Source: Puniceicoccales bacterium (lineage in GTDB: Bacteria; Verrucomicrobiota; Verrucomicrobiia; Opitutales; JAIRLG01). Taken from it: DNA of 6,273 bases. Shown here one piece after another: positions 5,092 through 6,273 of this stretch. The notes below the pieces were generated by a model, which saw nothing but the letters and a program-made list of their open reading frames with translations, was not told the DNA's origin and searched no databases. Location: assembly GCA_031278595.1 (NCBI GenBank), contig JAITKE010000032.1:1-6273 (forward strand), in the 5' to 3' direction. A program made the translations under genes and the position numbers. The stretch's first letter is position 1; each line of letters opens with the position of its first letter.

Positions 5092-6267
5092 TTATTTCCT
5101 CCATCTTCGGATGAAGAAGCGACCTGCCCAAAAGGATGAAATGAAGGAAATGATAACAATCGCAACGACTAGAGCCAAGATTGCCAGATCTCTTTTGGTG
5201 CTGAACATTTCCTGAAATAGAGACCAGGCGGAATGCCTCCAGGGCGATTCCTGTCGATAGCGATGCCATAGGGTCGGTGATTGAGTCATATGTCTCAAGA
5301 GATAGAACCAATGCTTGGGTTGCCACCAACAGCCGACCAATTTGTAAGGATTTATGGCCCACGGTCTGGGAAAGCAACTCATGAAGTGTATGACAGCGAC
5401 ATCCGCCGGAGGTCGAGTTGATCCGCTATAGGTATTCCATTTCCCATTACACTCTAAAATACGACCATGAAATAATGCATTGATAGAATCCTGATCAGGA
5501 AAAGTTGGCTGATAGTTTATGGCATACTTGATCGTCTCCGAAAAAAGCTGTTCTTTACGTATTACGCTAAGGTCGAATAACAGAACACCTGAATTGATAT
5601 GATATAGGGTTCTGATGGGGATGGGTGCTCCGGATATGAAATCATAAGTCACTAACCCGTATAGACCCCCACCTTCCACCTTTTCTATTTCTTCCGGAGT
5701 GTAAAGAAATCCATCCGGTACACCGGCCGCAGCATAGTTTTCGAAAGGTAGCTTGTCCCATAGTTCCCTCAGGGAAGACAGAACCAAAATATCCCCATCC
5801 AAATAGAGGACTTTAGGCAAAGTTTCTGGAAGAATTTTATCGAGGAGCAGTCTTCCAAATATGGCCATGCTTCGCCATTCTCCGCAATCTACACCTTCTA
5901 GGGACTGCAGAAGACACTGCATTTTCTCCATGTCATCGTAGATATGCACGATCACTTGCCCGGGAAACAGGTGTTCGAGCAGCTGGAATTTTCGCCTATG
6001 ATCTTCCGGCAGCGGCTCCGTCATGACCACATGGATCACGAGCCGGTCGTCGGGGGCCTTGTTCTTGCAGAGGCTGTAGGCGGCTACGCCGGTCGGCTCG
6101 GCGAAATTATTGTCCAGGCAAAAGGCGACGTGGATCTCCTCCGCTGACAAACAGCCCAGTAATACCGCCAACACCAGAACACCGGCCCGCCGAACCCGCC
6201 GGAATACCGGATCGCCGCCAACGCCAGAACCCCAGAATATCAGACCGCCGGAATGCCAGAATGCCAT
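5092..6267 (-). CDS. Family 8 glycosyltransferase with C-terminal membrane anchor
   Basis: The protein (391 residues from the ATG at 6267) has a full GT8 catalytic domain. It starts with IHVAFCLDNNFAEPTGVAAYSL (45-66). The metal-binding DxD is in LYLDGDILVL (154-163; D157, D159). NSGVLLFDL (225-233), PDQDSINALF (257-266) and HFMSCFPRPW (294-303) are the usual later motifs, the last a variant of HxxGxxKPW. GT8 enzymes are retaining transferases using nucleotide sugars such as UDP-glucose or UDP-galactose, often for LPS or other surface glycans; the acceptor here is unknown. A C-terminal transmembrane helix (about 361-380) ends in a basic tail (RRWRK). The first 40 residues are Gly/Val/Trp/Phe-rich, with a basic-plus-hydrophobic stretch ending in LLGC that could be a signal or lipoprotein peptide. 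The frame is open beyond the ATG to the window edge, so the true start may be elsewhere. The middle of the gene is 35-45% GC against 60-65% near the start. Confidence 0.85.
   Translation of the reverse strand: MAFWHSGGLIFWGSGVGGDPVFRRVRRAGVLVLAVLLGCLSAEEIHVAFCLDNNFAEPTGVAAYSLCKNKAPDDRLVIHVVMTEPLPEDHRRKFQLLEHLFPGQVIVHIYDDMEKMQCLLQSLEGVDCGEWRSMAIFGRLLLDKILPETLPKVLYLDGDILVLSSLRELWDKLPFENYAAAGVPDGFLYTPEEIEKVEGGGLYGLVTYDFISGAPIPIRTLYHINSGVLLFDLSVIRKEQLFSETIKYAINYQPTFPDQDSINALFHGRILECNGKWNTYSGSTRPPADVAVIHFMSCFPRPWAINPYKLVGCWWQPKHWFYLLRHMTQSPTLWHRYRQESPWRHSAWSLFQEMFSTKRDLAILALVVAIVIISFISSFWAGRFFIRRWRK
6160..6262. repeat. GC-rich degenerate direct repeats over the glycosyltransferase 5' end
   Basis: Two 19-base copies, 6165-6183 and 6215-6233, match at 17 of 19 positions with a 50-base period. 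The word AATACCG recurs at 6161-6167 and 6203-6209. CCAGAA or CCGGAA appears repeatedly from 6174 to 6261. Together they look like remnants of an array of short units. They overlap the presumed first 35 codons of the glycosyltransferase, which explains the unusual Gly/Val/Trp/Phe-rich N-terminus and casts doubt on the assigned start. Confidence 0.6.
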
Positions 6268-6273
6268 GAAACT

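Overview
The window reads as chromosomal DNA of a Gram-negative bacterium. Coding regions are roughly 55-60% GC. A RodZ-like morphogenesis protein, a GldG-like/DUF4340 pair and MurG lie together, which would fit the PVC group and perhaps Verrucomicrobiota. That placement is an inference from gene families and is weak; no rRNA or other marker is present.

Layout. Positions 1-379 carry no convincing gene. The first 300 bases are about 76% GC and contain a dense set of perfect or near-perfect inverted repeats: a 17-bp hairpin at 81-117, and a 13-bp helix at 182-194/260-272 closing three hairpins in a four-way-junction arrangement. I treat this as a candidate structured RNA. A sigma70-like promoter at 334-362 precedes a complete tRNA-Ser(GCU) on the + strand (380-472, CCA encoded). 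Everything after that is on the - strand. In transcription order (right to left) it is a family 8 glycosyltransferase (5092-6267), a 214-bp spacer with three degenerate tandem repeats, a rodZ-like gene (4125-4877), a GldG/ABC_transp_aux-type membrane protein (2589-4088), a DUF4340-type protein (1651-2586) and murG (487-1626). The last four genes are separated by 36, 2 and 24 bases and look like one operon. It runs convergently into the tRNA, with only 14 bases between the murG stop and the tRNA CCA end.

How the genes fit together. RodZ links the MreB cytoskeleton to the elongation machinery, and MurG makes lipid II on the inner face of the membrane, so the operon has a cell-envelope theme. 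The GldG-like and DUF4340 proteins usually accompany an ABC ATPase and permease; neither is visible here. Their position between rodZ and murG is the most interesting protein-level observation. The glycosyltransferase is separate in style: its first 35-40 codons look derived from a GC-rich repeat, the middle of the gene drops to 35-45% GC, and it is predicted to have both an N-terminal export-type segment and a C-terminal membrane anchor, which is odd for a nucleotide-sugar enzyme.

The strongest candidates for something undescribed are the GC-rich structured element at 1-314 and the tandem repeat array that runs into the rodZ start codon.
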